Assembly (NCBI RefSeq): GCF_037975245.1
Contig: NC_092563.1
Coordinates: 7,251,501 to 7,315,500, forward strand
Length of the DNA: 64,000 nucleotides
Source of the DNA: Apostichopus japonicus
Taxonomy: Eukaryota; Echinodermata; Holothuroidea; Aspidochirotida; Stichopodidae
Reading direction: 5' to 3'
This document shows positions 22,406-34,466 of the stretch, piece after piece. The notes below the pieces were generated by a model, which was given only the letters and a program-made list of their open reading frames with translations, was not told the DNA's origin and ran no database searches. Numbering within the stretch: position 1 is the stretch's first letter; each line of letters begins with the position of its first letter. The position numbers were made by a program, and so were the translations under genes.

Positions 22406-24039
22406 GCCGAGTAGTAGTTCATTGAAGTTTTGATGTACAGCTATCAAACAATTTTTTTTATTCTTGTCTTGTCATGTCATGAATCTTATTATTGTTTCAG
22501 CTATTAGAAAATAATCTCCACCTCCCAGCTAATAAAAGGGAACATAGTTACCTTAGCTGACAAACTCAGGAAATCAGATAGTATAAGAATGGGGAGGATG
22601 ATGGGGAGGGGGGAAGGGGGGTTGAGGGAGTACATCTCAATAATATCTGTCATTATTAGGGCTCTTAAACTTTGCAGCCAGATCACGGTTCTATTTTGTA
22701 AAAAGTTTAACTTTTGACAGCCATTGTCTTATTGTTTTGTTTACAGTTTGTAAGCTGGTCATTCTTTCTGAAAGAACAAAACATTTTGGGAAGCTATGTA
22801 CAGCCAATTTGTTATGCTGATGTGGTGGTACTGTAGGCTACCTACATGACAGTACATGGTACATGATAGACAGAGTTAGGCCCACTGGGCAGATCTTTAT
22901 AACGCTTAGTCCCTATTAATAACATATTAATAAACTGGATGCAATTGGGGCAAGGACTTTAGTATTAATATGATCTAAATCTTTGTAGAAACAGGTGTAA
23001 ATCTGAGAAGATGATTATAAACTTTTGAACTGATATGAATAATATTTGTTGAATACCCAGCTGTTTTCTTTCTACATGTAAATAGGCCTACATATATCAG
23101 ATCACATGATTAATTTACATGCTTTTAATATATTTATTTCTTCCCTCCCTCCCCCCCTCCCACCCGCACCTCCCACTTCTCCAACCACAATATACCCATT
23201 CTTCCTGTTCCACCACATCAGAGCAGCTCAACCCCCCTAGTGCAATTTTACATCAGATTTGGTGGCACCACACTCATTGCACTTATTAACAAATTCCGTT
23301 GATTTATGTTGGTCATATATTTAGCCCACACTTAATCATGGCACAATTATTGATAATTTTATCCCATGATGCAGTGTGGATAATGTATCAAAGATGGCAA
23401 GCTTTTGCACTTTTATTTATTATAAACATCGACATACTGTAATATATTAAAACACACTAGCTCTCGAGAAAAAAGCCACTTCTCTCCGTGCGTCGTCATC
23501 GTGTTTAAGTGCACAGTCTTTTCTCAGCCACTTTTAAAATGCAGAGATTACTTCCTGTAGTAGTACTAGATAGTTTTTTTTTTTCCTTTTTCCTTTTTTC
23601 CGTGTAGAAGAAGTATAAAAGAAGCTTAAGTTGTGAGAGCTCCATTTTCTTGCAATCCTTCAGATCTAATCAATCATTTTCAGCCTTCAGGCACGACACT
23701 TTCTACTGTTCCTTCTTAAACCCTTCAAGTCGGCAGGTGGGTCTCTCCGTGCTCTTGCCGATGTGAGCCACTTCTAGGTAGGCAATGCGTTAATAACACG
23801 AGCCACGAGCAGGGTATGCACAGCTGTACAGCTGAGGCCTCTTGCTTTGGGCTGGCTAATCAGCAAATCGGCCAAAAATAAAACATTCTCGGGCAGGTGC
23901 AGAGAAATGCATTGTAGGAGAGTTTAAATGAGAAAAAGATAAGGCAAAATCCGAGGAAAATGTTATCCGGGGAAAGATGAAATTTATGAAGTAGTTCAAC
24001 ATCAACAAATTGAGAATAAGAACATTTTATTGGTGTGAG

Positions 24040-24096
24040 ATGAGTAAAGAGAAGAGAAGAGAAGAGACAGTAAGAGAGAGAGAGATGGAGAGAGGT
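24040..24096. repeat. GA-rich simple repeat
   Basis: Runs of AGAGAAGAGAAGAG and GAGAGAGAGAG. Confidence 0.7.
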
Positions 24097-25153
24097 AAAT
24101 TATATTGAAGGCCATCGTTTGCTTGTAGCTCCTTGGGTAAATCACACTAAACTTATTACAAAACATGGAATAATAATTATATTAATTTCATGGCGTTTCC
24201 ACGATTAATTTCAAACCCAAACTTCAACTCTCATCACGAGAGGAATTTTCCCTGGGCTTCAAGATGAGAAGCTTTGAGGATTATATGTTTTAGTAATAAT
24301 TTGTTTTGTAGATGATGATGGCTGCATGTTCACACCCTGAGAGCATGCACGCAGTGTTTAGAGGACAATATACAGAAGTTTTTAAAGCAAGTTAGCAATA
24401 TATGCACGAGCCTTAAAAGTTTAAAGTATCTCGTTTGTTTTGTTTGCTTTCGGTGCAAATCGAACTCAAGTATAGTCCGTAACTATATTTCTGTAAATGC
24501 GGACACTGCTAATAAAGTGATCACGGCTTCAAAGAGGAATTAATTTAGTGTTTACATTTTCCGTCGAACATTGCAGACTTCAAGTTTATAAAATTTTGTT
24601 TAATTCTCTTAAAATGGTGAATTTTACTTCTCTGTACACAAATGATATCGTTGTGATTTGTTTAACCAAATTGCCTAGTCCATGAAAATGCAATTTGTAC
24701 CTCGATCAACTATTCCTCGTTAATAGAAAAGGCTGTCAAAAGTAGAATTGGATCATGTTTTTGAAAGTAGCTAAGGCACCATGTCAGGGAAAAAAAAAAC
24801 CCAAAAAACTGCAGCAGCTGCAAAATCCTGTTCAGCTAGGATGAATCAATACTGCAAACAATAGGGATTATCTCTGACCACCTGCAGTGTCTATATATGG
24901 CAGAGCATGATAGTTAATGACCACCCACGAAGTCTGGCTGCAGCCATGCTGCAGGCCACTCAGTACGTGTCCTATTTTTGGACATGGTGCCTAAAGTATC
25001 ATATTGTTTGCTTTATATAACATTTCACGATCATTTACATACCCCCACCAACATACCTGCTTGAGTATATATTTCAGTAATGGATGGAACTGGATTAAAG
25101 AGGATTGTTGGGTGGGGGGGGGGGGGGCAGTGTAAGAATGTTATGTACACATG

Positions 25154-25230
25154 GTAGATCAGAGTGCATGTGTATCGGAGACAGGTAAGTATCGTCATAC
25201 GTAAATATCCAAACCAGTTGGTCTTGAGAT
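25154..25230. repeat. Dispersed repeat family R2, copy B
   Basis: Matches copy A (10934-11020) over TAGATC-GAGTG, GGAGACAGGT, AAGTATCGTCA and GTAAATA, then AAACCAGT. Family unknown. Confidence 0.6.
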
Positions 25231-25325
25231 GTCCAGTATTAATGAACAATGATGCTCAGCTCTATAAAATTCATCTATGAGAAAGGAAGAGAATTTGGGG
25301 GAGAACCCCGAAAGTTGGTCAGCTG

Positions 25326-25562
25326 GGGGAGGGAGGGAGGGAGGGAGGGAGGGAGGGAGGGAGGGAGGGAGGGAGGGAGGGAGGGAGGGAGGGAGGGAGG
25401 GAGGGAGGGAGGGAGGGAGGGAGGGAGGGAGGGAGGGAGGGAGGGAGGGAGGGAGGGAGGGAGGGAGGGAGGGAGGGAGGGAGGGAGGGAGGGAGGGAGG
25501 GAGGGAGGGAGGGAGGGAGGGAGGGAGGGAGGGAGGGAGGGAGGGAGGGAGGGAGGGAGGGA
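25326..25562. repeat. Uninterrupted GGGA microsatellite, about 59 units
   Basis: A pure tandem array of GGGA on the + strand, about 237 bp with no visible interruption. It is open in every frame (Glu-Gly-Gly-Arg repeats on +, Pro-Ser-Leu-Pro repeats on -), so the long frames across it are artefacts. Such G-rich arrays can form quadruplexes or triplexes; whether this one does is inference. Confidence 0.98.
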
Positions 25563-25642
25563 CTGCATTAAAAAGTTTAGCTTTGTTTGCAAACTTGGCA
25601 GATTGGAGTGTGTACAGTTATAAGAAAGTATAAGAAAGGTTT

Positions 25643-25742
25643 GCCAGTATGAAAAGTGTGAAGTAAACACTTAAATAATGTAATAAGTTTATGCCAGTAT
25701 GAAAAGTGTGAAGTAAACACTTAAATAATGTAATAAGTTTAT
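25643..25742. repeat. Perfect 50-bp tandem duplication
   Basis: The unit starting GCCAGTATGAAAAGTGTGAA occurs twice back to back (25643-25692, 25693-25742) with no visible difference, so the event is recent or an assembly duplication. Confidence 0.95.
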
Positions 25743-28335
25743 GATATTATTACTTTATGTTGTTACAGTTATCATATTTGGTACGGCCTTCAAGTATTTC
25801 AATTATCAAGCCAAAAGCGTATCAAAAAGAACAAATGCATTTAAGCTAAAGTCACTGAAGTTCCATGTAGCTAACTTGCATGGAAGAACTGAGATAACAT
25901 ATATAAGCTGTACAGTATCTGTACATGATATGATGGAAATATTTACCCTACGGCATCCATTCTTATAGCATTCCTAATGCTGAGCAATGCACTAGATGCA
26001 GATATGTGACATGATGCAGAAGGAAAGTGCAGTGACCTAAGATATGATTAACAATTGAACATAACCAGACCTGCCCATATTTATTATTTTTAATTCCTAA
26101 AAATATAGATTTCATAAGCATCAGTAATTATTTAAAGAATTCACTGATTCACTGATTGTAATTACTATTAGCATTTATTAACAAGCTAAAAGTAATGTTA
26201 TCATGTAGTACAGAATGACATGAGCAATTTTCAACAGACTTACTTTGAATATACGACACAGGTTACTAAAATAATTACTTCAGTTGGAGTGCATGCATTT
26301 ACATGTCTTTATGTTTTTGATCTGTTTCTGAAGGGTGTATTCTTCCTCTCACACTTGCACCCCCCCCCCTCCCCCTTCTCCCTCTTGTCTAGTCTAACTG
26401 ACAGATCCTTATTTTAGAGGTGACTTCATGACAAGCTCATATAGAATACAGAGTGAAGAAAAGGAACTTGGTGAATTCAGGCAAAAATGTCAACGGATTA
26501 CGAATGAAAAAGATGAATAAATAAATTCTATTTGTGAGACATAAAATTGTCTTTTGAATTAAAAGATTTAATGTCAATCAGATGTACTCACTATTTAATT
26601 TTTTTTTTTTTTTTTTGCAGAGGGAAGGGGTGGAGGTTGTGGGGTGGTAGGGCTGAGGATCAAGGGGAAAGAGGGTGGAGGTTATTTGGAGGGTGGAGGG
26701 TATACACAGGGTCAGTACTTCACAAGGAACCCCCCGTTTTAGTGTATGGAGGTTTAAGGTATTGAAGTGCTCGCCGACATTTTCAGTTTTCCCATGGCCA
26801 TGCACCAAACTATGCCTTATTCAACTTGGCGGGCACCCAAAAAGGGCAAGCCCCCATCCATCCCTATCCCCTCCCTTAAAAAAACAAAGAAAAAGAAAAG
26901 AGACACAAAGATTAAGGGAATGCTCAACAAATAGGCCAGATCAATAATATAGAATAGCATTTTGTTTTTTTCTTTGTTGGTTGTGACAGTTGTGATGGGG
27001 GTGCTGGTATGTCTTTATTTTGAGTAGTATCTGCTTGGCAGGAGGCCGCAATGTTAATATCCGTCTATCCACTCCTTGAAACCTATCACCTGTGTTTCTT
27101 TTCAGTTTAGGGTTCATTTGTAGAGCTCCAGTATACCTAGGACATTTTGTTTTCCTTGGCAACATGTCTGCAACACACATGTGCATGTAATTTATTTTTT
27201 TGGTTCAAACTTCTTCATGGAATTCTCTTCTGACTGACTGCACCTTTTTGTTTTGCCAGAGATCTGTGACATATGAAAACATGTGGGTTAGATGTGAGAA
27301 CAAACATTTCTCAAAAAAGGGTTAACAATCTAAGGTTTTCTTATTCTTGATTATATTGATGTAAATTTTTTTCCAACTGAAACTGTGTCACCTGAATTTA
27401 AAGCAGTAGTAATAGAGTGGACATTTAGGATATAGAACGTTAAGTTCTTTTTCTTTATAGGTGGGGAGAAAGTGAGAGATGGGGCCCAGGGAAGGGGCTG
27501 GGGTGTGAGTGGTGGCGATGGGACACATTTATAATTTGCCTTTTGGGTATTTTAATACCCTTGTAGAAATAATAAAATAAGAAAAACTTTAATCTTCTTT
27601 CTCAATTGTCAGGATTAGAGTAACTAGTATATATCTATTGAAACATTTCCAGATCCCAGAATTAAATACAATCCTGATTTATTCTAGATAATCCCACCCC
27701 CAGAGCAGATAATATTCGGCAAAGTTCGTACACAAACCAGATGAAAAGCAGGCTGTTGAATTTCTGAACAGCAACAGTGTTGGGTCTGAAAGGACATTGA
27801 AACATTGGCTTCTTTGTGCCATATGTGGCCTGAGATGACTAAGTTTTTTTTTATATTTAACAATGAAAAATATTGGAAAAAAATATGCTATTGTCCAACT
27901 TAATTTACATTAAAAGCATTCATTCATAATAGACTTGTTCATTATACACATATCTCAAATGCTGAGGACAGTTGACTGGAGGGCAGTCAATTTTCCTCAA
28001 ATTCACTTAATATTTCTACTTTACCAACTTTTTGCAATTGCTTGTAAAGCAAATTCGCTTTAACAGCAATACCGTATCGCTTTAACAAAAGTATCTTTTT
28101 CTCTCAAGAATTTGTTGGTATTAGCTAGGCTAAGTTTGTGTTACCCTACCTATTGGTGGGTTATTTCTTTAAGCTAGCTTATCTTCAACCCTACAAAAAT
28201 TATTGAATAGAAAATGGTAACTTTTGTGTATCGATAGCAAAAAAATCCCTATATAGCAGTTCACTGAACTCAGTTCTGTGATATGGTGACTGTACCTGTT
28301 CATTTGTTACTGGAACCGATTAATGGTCTGTTGTA
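25743..28335. other. Non-coding, presumed intron
   Basis: Includes a T run at about 26599-26617 followed by G-rich sequence to 26700, and C-rich tracts at 26358-26376. Open frames are short and without splice support. Confidence 0.4.
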
Positions 28336-28644
28336 TTGACCCCAACTATAGCACGCTACCATAGAAAAATTTCTTGAGATTACGTAATCGCCCTGCCTTG
28401 GTCGTAAAATGACCTCTTTTTAACAATTAGTCTGCAACGCCTGCCACATACTTTTTTGTTGTATGAGGGACTTGTATGATGAACTAAACCACATATTTCC
28501 ACACAGTGTGTACACAAAGAGCCTAATGGTGTTAAGAAGCTACTGTATGCAGGCTAATTGTAGAGCTGAGGTCATTTTACGATCATGGCAGGTCGATGAT
28601 CACAAAACTTTCCTAGCTATAGCGGGTGTTATAATTGGGGCCAA
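28336..28644. mobile_element. Foldback MITE with about 80-bp TIRs and TA target
   Basis: The outer left arm from TTGACCCCAACTATAGCAC to CGTAAAATGACCTC (about 28336-28416) is inverted at 28569-28644, ending GTTATAATTGGGGCCAA. The inner 25 bp of the arms differ at only two positions; the outer parts are more diverged. TA dinucleotides flank both ends, which fits a Tc1/mariner-like target, but that class call is inference. The interior is about 150 bp and non-coding. Confidence 0.75.
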
Positions 28645-29424
28645 TAAAGCATATCTATTAAAGTGAGATTTCTTAGAAGGTTGCAATACTGTCAAGCATG
28701 GGAATGAGCTTTTGTATTATAATTAAAACTTGTGTTTATTGTTTTGTTTTATACAGTATATTGTACAAACAGCTTAGACTCTGTCATAAGTTTTACTTTA
28801 TATCACCTTTATATTTCCTATGCTCATAAACCATTGAACAAAGCATCACTATAGTTGGAAGGAAGGATACTTGGTATTAAAGTAAAATAATTTCTTGAAA
28901 GGACCCACAAGTTTATAATACCAGGCAATTGAAGCTGACTTAAACCAAGGCCTTCCTTGAAAAAGGGACCCTTTAACATTTCATTTGACAAATACAGAAC
29001 AGATCGACAAAACAGTTTGCCTCTTTTTTTTGTATCGTACCTAGAACGTGATAACCCGACAGAGGATAATAAAAAAAACAGATTTCAGTAAATGAAATGT
29101 TTATTTGAGTGAGAGCAGGGTAATCTTCCTTCGGTCTCTATTAAATCGAAATCCTTGTTTTTTTTATGTGGCGAATGAAGTCTACATGTACAAACAGATC
29201 AATACTTTAATATAAGCCCTGATGTTTTTTCTCCTGCCAATTAAATCCAGCCAACATTTAGGATACGGTACAGATTTATTCACTTTATCGTAAACGTCTC
29301 TCTTCTTTAAGCAAAAAAGCTACTTCGGAGTCTGTGATGAAGCCCAGCTGCCCAAAAAGCTGAGGAGAAATCCATTTTTTTTTGTGGTCGAAACTGCTCG
29401 TGTCATTTACCTGTGCGGTACGAG
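28645..29424. other. Presumed intron, nothing recognised
   Basis: AT-rich sequence before the next exon candidate, without repeats I could identify. Confidence 0.4.
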
Positions 29425-29486
29425 ACGCCCCGGAATTGCAAGTTAGTAATATGACGGCCCTAGCTGATCAGTTTGAAGTCTTCCAG
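29425..29486 (+). CDS. Candidate exon E of an unidentified gene
   Basis: 62 nt end at a strong donor (TTCCAG then gtgagc). After two bases, AC, the frame reads APELQVSNMTALADQFEVFQ and leaves at phase 0. The acceptor (cctgtgcggtacgag) is weak, though a T-rich run lies upstream. If joined to the exon at 10510-10561, the split codon is GAC, so the peptide runs ...DMELL-D-APELQ... without a stop. The intron would be about 18.9 kb and would contain the transposon cluster. Family not recognised; the acidic, helix-prone peptide gives no motif. Confidence 0.5.
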
Positions 29487-30151
29487 GTGAGCGGTGTATA
29501 TCTATATTTGTACTCACCATCTTCAATCTTATTTCTTATGTCTGCGGATTTTGCCTATCCCAGAGATGAAACAAATCACCTGATAGTTATAAAGAGTAAA
29601 GAATGAAAATGAAGATGATGACAAAAAAAAAGAGAAAGAGAAAGAGAGTGGTAATGAGTTAAAAGGTAAATTGCCATCCGGTATTGAATATTGAAAATTC
29701 CGGTTATGCTACTTCGGGCAGAAATGGTACTCCAGAGACGGCTTTCGGGTGAGAGGGAGAGGGAGAGGGGCACTCCACTCCCTCATCGCTTTTTTCCCGG
29801 TGTACCAGATTGAGATCGGTTCAGTAACTTCAGTCAGACTTTGTAAATGTCAATTACACGGTACACATACAAAGAGATAAATGTGTCTTTTGACAATTGC
29901 TCTATGCATGGTAAATAGTAATATAAAAGTGAAGGGGTTCGACTGAAATAGAGTGCAAATGGAATTTTGCTGACATTTTTTTTCTTTCTTAAATTAGCAA
30001 TCTCCAATATTTCTCAGCTGCATACCACATTTGAAAAGGTGTACACTATTGTGATGAATTTGGTAGAATCTGGAGGTTAAAGTATTAACATACCTCACCA
30101 TTCAAGTAAATTATCAAAGTTTCTGGAAATGTCATCTGGACATCGTTTTAG

Positions 30152-30186
30152 TCCGTCAAAGTCACAAAACAAAGATATGACATTAG
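30152..30186 (+). CDS. Weak candidate exon F
   Basis: 35 nt between a moderate acceptor (ggacatcgttttag) and a donor (ATTAG then gtacgt). Entered in the phase left by the exon at 29425-29486 it reads SVKVTKQRYDI plus AG, and those two bases fit the start of the candidate at 32937. Support is phase agreement only. Confidence 0.25.
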
Positions 30187-32936
30187 GTACGTGTAGTCTT
30201 GAAACACAAAAGTATGCAAATTAAATTCTATAAAACAATTACACCAAATTTGTGGGACACACAATTTTTGTTTTTTTTATCGGATTAAACAGTTAGTCGT
30301 TTTGCAGACGGAAGAAATTCTACAAATTCCATCAATAAATTTGAAATTCTGCTCCTAAAGGGATGTACATGTATACATACTGTCACTCCATGCAGTACTG
30401 TCCCACCCATTTATGGCTATTAACCAAAGCAGTCGTAACAACATTATAACGTTTCGACCCAACACCTCCGGATGCTGGCATGATCGTACATACTTCAGTT
30501 AAACTTCTTCAGTGGTTTTTTTTTTCCCCCTTTTTTGCTACTACTTTTGATATATATCTTGGTAACATATCATACATAAATGATGGTATGAATGCCAGTA
30601 ACAGCTGTGTCTGTTGATATTTCTGGGGATGCCTTTAACCATAAATAACCGTTCTGTTGATAGCTAAGATAGGAAACCAAATCTGGCAATCTGTCCACAA
30701 TTTATAACTTTGCAGAATCATTTTTGCTGAGACTTCCCCATAAGAGAGAAGGCAAACTCTATCGCATCGTTAAACCCTGCCATGGAAATGTTATTTACAG
30801 TTACCAGTTGTGCACATTAATTACCCACAATCCTTCTGTGTCTTTCATCAGACGATAGTGTTGGAGCGATAAGATTGTAGGGACCAGAAATCTAGTGTAT
30901 GGAATTGCTATTAGTACAAGTCCTTGAGCAGTATTGTGGTTTAATGGGTACGACGGAAAACACTCTGTCCGCTATATGACAGTGGTCACCGGAATTTAAT
31001 CTAGTCCAGATAAATTTCTTTGGGTAGATAGGTCAATTAGTAAGAACAGATGAACTTTGCAAGAAGCGAACAGCAGAAATGTAGATCACGGCAGTGTTGG
31101 GGTGAGAAAATCAATGTCCGTATTAACTTTATTGTCAAAAAAGTAACAGCTGAATTTAAGTATAGATTGGAGTGCAACAAAAGTAAATGCTAATAGAACA
31201 CCTGATTTGAAAGGCTTGACCTAACCATAAAAGTAAAACGTAAATCATTGCCATTCATTGGAGAGTCTCCAGCTTGAATCGAAGAAGTCAGATTTAATTT
31301 GATGATGTACATTATTATATACACGTGTTGTGCAGGTTTATCTAAGGTTACAAGATGTCAAGTCCAATCGAATCAAATGTAAAAGAAAATGTAGGAAGAT
31401 TTCAAAAGAGGGCTTTGCTTTCCTATGTGATCTTGTATGTGAATGTGAAGAAGTTTGATGTAGAAATATCTCTGTCTCTTCGAACACCGGCTCAAAATCG
31501 GGGCTGGGATCCGATGTGAATATGCTGCAAGAGTAGAACTGATTCAACCTTATGGAGTCGCAGGCAAATAGAAACTTCTCGTTTCTTTCAATGGCTGTTC
31601 GATAATGAACAATAACAGAAGGTCGACGACTGGAAAATGCTGAAACCCACCTTCTGTTCTTAAATAAGTACTTGAACCCACGTTGAACTTTAATTCTTTC
31701 TATGTAGTTGGAGAAGAACCCTTTAAGCTTAATTTTTAATTTTTTTTTAACATTCAAGGTAATTTTTAAAGCCAGCAGGTTTTTGTAGTCAGTAACAGTT
31801 CCCCGAATCAACGAACCGCTGCCCGTGGTTGGAATTACCAATTTTTTTTAGTGCGGAATAATCGTTTTCAAAGTATTTTGAAATACTTCGTCCAGATTAT
31901 CGTACATACTGATACATGTATGAGATGTGCAGATATTTGTGACTCTGTGTATATGGCAGTTGTTTGCCTTTTGGCAAAGTCCAAGCTACTATACTACAAA
32001 CTTTTTCTTTTATACAGCTGGCAAGACATGTTTTCATTACTGCTTGCTAAAGAACGATTTTCTACGTCGTCACGTTCCCCCCCCCCTCCCCCCACCCTTT
32101 CCACATGTGTTAAGATTGGTTGTAAACTAAGTAAACATAAAAAGATAAAACTGGGAAATGTCTCAAACTTAATGATGGGTAGATTTGACATGTATCATGC
32201 ATGTCCTTTCTTTTTCAGCTGCCCAATGTTTCTAGAATGGGGGGGGGGGAGGGTTTAGTATCCATGAACCATTTTCTCTCAGAACTGCGAGTATACATAT
32301 ATATGGTGTTAGTAAAAATTTACAACCAGGGCAAAGCAAAGGCAATGCTGATGCAATTACTTTACCCTGTCTGTTCCTGACAGATCTGTTGATTGTCAAA
32401 GTAGAAAATGTTTGAAAAGTCAAGCTGGTCTGGTGTTCATCTTCTCCCGCTTACAGTCATCAGATACAAATTTATGATTTAATGGCAGCTGAGCCTGGGA
32501 GAGGAACAAACAGAACTCTTTGGGACGATGCAGTGGAAGAAGAGAAGAGAGAAGATGGAAAGGGGGTGGAGGACAGGACCTTGTCTACTTAACCTGAATG
32601 AATAAAACAAGACCCTATGTCATGTTTGATGGAAAAACGTTGAGAGGGGGGGGGGGGGGGGAAATGCTCCTATTATTCTTGGTACAATTTCTTTCCTTAT
32701 TTAACGAGACTTCAAATGGGACTGACAGCTAGTCACGATCGATTCCGGTCCACGGTATAAACGCTAAACAAAGGTTTCATAAAGTTTCGTTAATTAACTG
32801 CATAAGAGGAAGAAGGAGTATGTTCGAAAGGTTTTACCAAATGATACCTGGATCTTAATGAGATGTTAGAGAGAGGATTATTTCAGAGCCTCATGACTGT
32901 CAAAATTGATTACATTTCTGTTTTTTTTTCTTCAAG
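30187..32936. other. Presumed intron; unsupported 167-codon minus frame
   Basis: The minus strand has a 167-codon open frame at 31338-31841 (Lys/Phe-rich, no motif, no splice support), the longest non-repetitive frame in the window. I regard it as possibly chance. Poly-G tracts occur at 32239-32250 and 32646-32660. Confidence 0.35.
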
Positions 32937-33018
32937 ACTTCAGGAGAGTAATAAATGGCAGATAGAGTTCTGTGTTATCATGATCGGAGCGTTCTCCAAG
33001 ACCGTGGACACTATCTAA
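32937..33018 (+). CDS. Weak candidate terminal exon G with stop codon
   Basis: A strong acceptor (ctgtttttttttcttcaag) is followed by a frame, entered after one base, reading LQESNKWQIEFCVIMIGAF then SKTVDTI and TAA at 33016-33018. It would complete the codon left open by 30152-30186 to Arg. No polyadenylation signal is obvious immediately after it. It may be an alternative last exon, or chance. Confidence 0.3.
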
Positions 33019-33805
33019 CCAGTTTTTGTTAAAGAGGTCTACCAGTGTAAGTAGCCTTTTTCCGCCTTGCACCATTTACCGTTTCGGTTGTCAATATGAG
33101 TCTTGCTGTTGTTGTTAACCACATTTTGGGGAATTTATGGTTGAAGGGGTACACTGTAGGAATTCCACAATTTTCTATGGTACCTCTGCAGAGAAGGTAT
33201 TTTTCTGAAACTAATTATGAGCTTCACAAGTGACAAACAAAATATTTTGCTTTCAAATGTTCAGGGTGTAAATCCAATATTGCAGTGCAATACTGGATAC
33301 ACTGTCATACAAGTGCAAAGGTTCTATAGCACTTTTAATAAAAAGGAACCATAGTATCTTTATACAGGTAAGGGAAGGTCTTAACTGGGCACTTCAAAAC
33401 TGCAAAATTTGAATGCTAAATGAATTCCTGATATATCAAGCAAGCTACCAGCTATGAGTCTATATATGGTACCTATGCCTATAAACATACATACACCTCT
33501 TGGTACTTGGAAATCTCTCATTTTGGTGTGAACTGTTGTAAACAGTTTTGCTGGCATGATTTTTAACTTTTATCCTACACCCTTCGGTTAATTACCAATT
33601 TATTATGTACTGAAACCACAAAAGATCGTACAACTTTAAAAAAAAAAAAATTTCTATGTTCTTGACAAAATGTCCATCCGTGTTATCTGTCTGCTGTGAG
33701 TTTTCTCTCCTTATTATTCATAGTTACAAAGTTCGCACTTTATCCTCCCTTTCCTGACCTCAAACAACCCTGGAATTTATTGTAATTAAGTTGTGACTAT
33801 ATGAA
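33019..33805. other. Non-coding spacer
   Basis: No feature recognised. Confidence 0.4.
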
Positions 33806-34118
33806 TCAACCACGTATATATATTTGCTTTTTGATATAGCGCTTTATACCAGCGATAGGTCTCAATGCGCTTTACAGATGTTATATTACCCCTGGTCAAT
33901 GATAACCTGTCCCAGAGACAATCCCTCCAGTCGGCAGCAGTTATATACTGCGCCCAATGACAAGTTATCTCACAGGTACCCATTTAACCCCTGGGTGGAG
34001 AGAGGCAAGTGAGATAAAGCATCTTGCCCAACGACACAACGTAATGAACTAGGTAGGAATCGAACCAGCAATCCTTGGATCACGAGTCCGACGCCTTAGC
34101 CAATTGGCCACCATGCTC
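33806..34118 (-). mobile_element. tRNA-derived SINE, near full length
   Basis: On the minus strand the head carries RNA polymerase III promoter-like boxes: A box TGGCCAATTGGCTAAGGCG (34092-34110) and B box GGTTCGATTCC (34056-34066), at tRNA-like spacing. The body continues to a tail with AAAGCGCATTGAGACC and AAAGCGCTATATCAAAA, a tail motif I associate with invertebrate SINE/LINE families. The head resembles a class II (Ser/Leu-type) tRNA in its variable region, but it is a retroposon and not a functional tRNA. Confidence 0.85.
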
Positions 34119-34400
34119 TCTATAGAGGGCTTGGCCTACATATATATATGTAGGCCTTCCAAATTATTTTTAACCATTTGTGTCGCGACTCCATCGGAGA
34201 CACTGACTGCTAAGACCCCTCCGAAGTACTCGACTCCAAAATTGGAGGAGTCGTACAAATCTAGTTATTTACTCCCCCTCCTCTCTCACCTGTCTCCCAA
34301 TCTACATATGGAATGTTTTAGCACGGCGCCCTCATCTCCTCTTCCTTCTGAGTCTACCATAATTCAAAGAAACAACTCTGTATCTTGGCAAGACTAGTAA

Positions 34401-34466
34401 TTGGGAGACGGCTTTATAGTATCGTCGCTCGTAAATCCCCCAAACTAATCAGGTTTTGTGAGACAC
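34401..34466. repeat. Dispersed repeat family R2, diverged copy C
   Basis: GGGAGACGGC, AGTATCGTC, CGTAAATC and a CAAACTAATCAGGTTTTG block match copies A and B in order but with more changes. Confidence 0.45.

Larger units (their letters stand above)
22406..25325. other. Non-coding, presumed intron
   Basis: An acceptor-like site at 22500 is followed by LLENNLHLPANKREHSYLS and a stop, but it has no donor and its phase does not fit. GA-rich and C-rich simple sequence occurs at 24040-24096 and 23140-23170. No gene called. Confidence 0.35.

Noticed and set aside
22501-22560. Exon LLENNLHLPANKREHSYLS
   Set aside because: Good acceptor, but no donor before the stop, and its phase does not fit the exon at 10510.
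25249-25670. Long frames of Glu-Gly-Gly-Arg (+) and Pro-Ser-Leu-Pro (-)
   Set aside because: They are produced by the GGGA microsatellite, which is open in every frame.
31338-31841. 167-codon minus-strand open frame
   Set aside because: Lys/Phe-rich with no recognisable motif, splice signals or partner exons. A frame of this length can occur by chance in 64 kb of AT-rich DNA; kept only as a note.
32220-32290. Exon beginning LPNVSRMGGGEG
   Set aside because: It crosses a poly-G run of variable length, so the frame is not trustworthy.
34056-34118. tRNA gene on the minus strand
   Set aside because: It is the head of a SINE; the tRNA-like part lacks a matching 3' acceptor strand.
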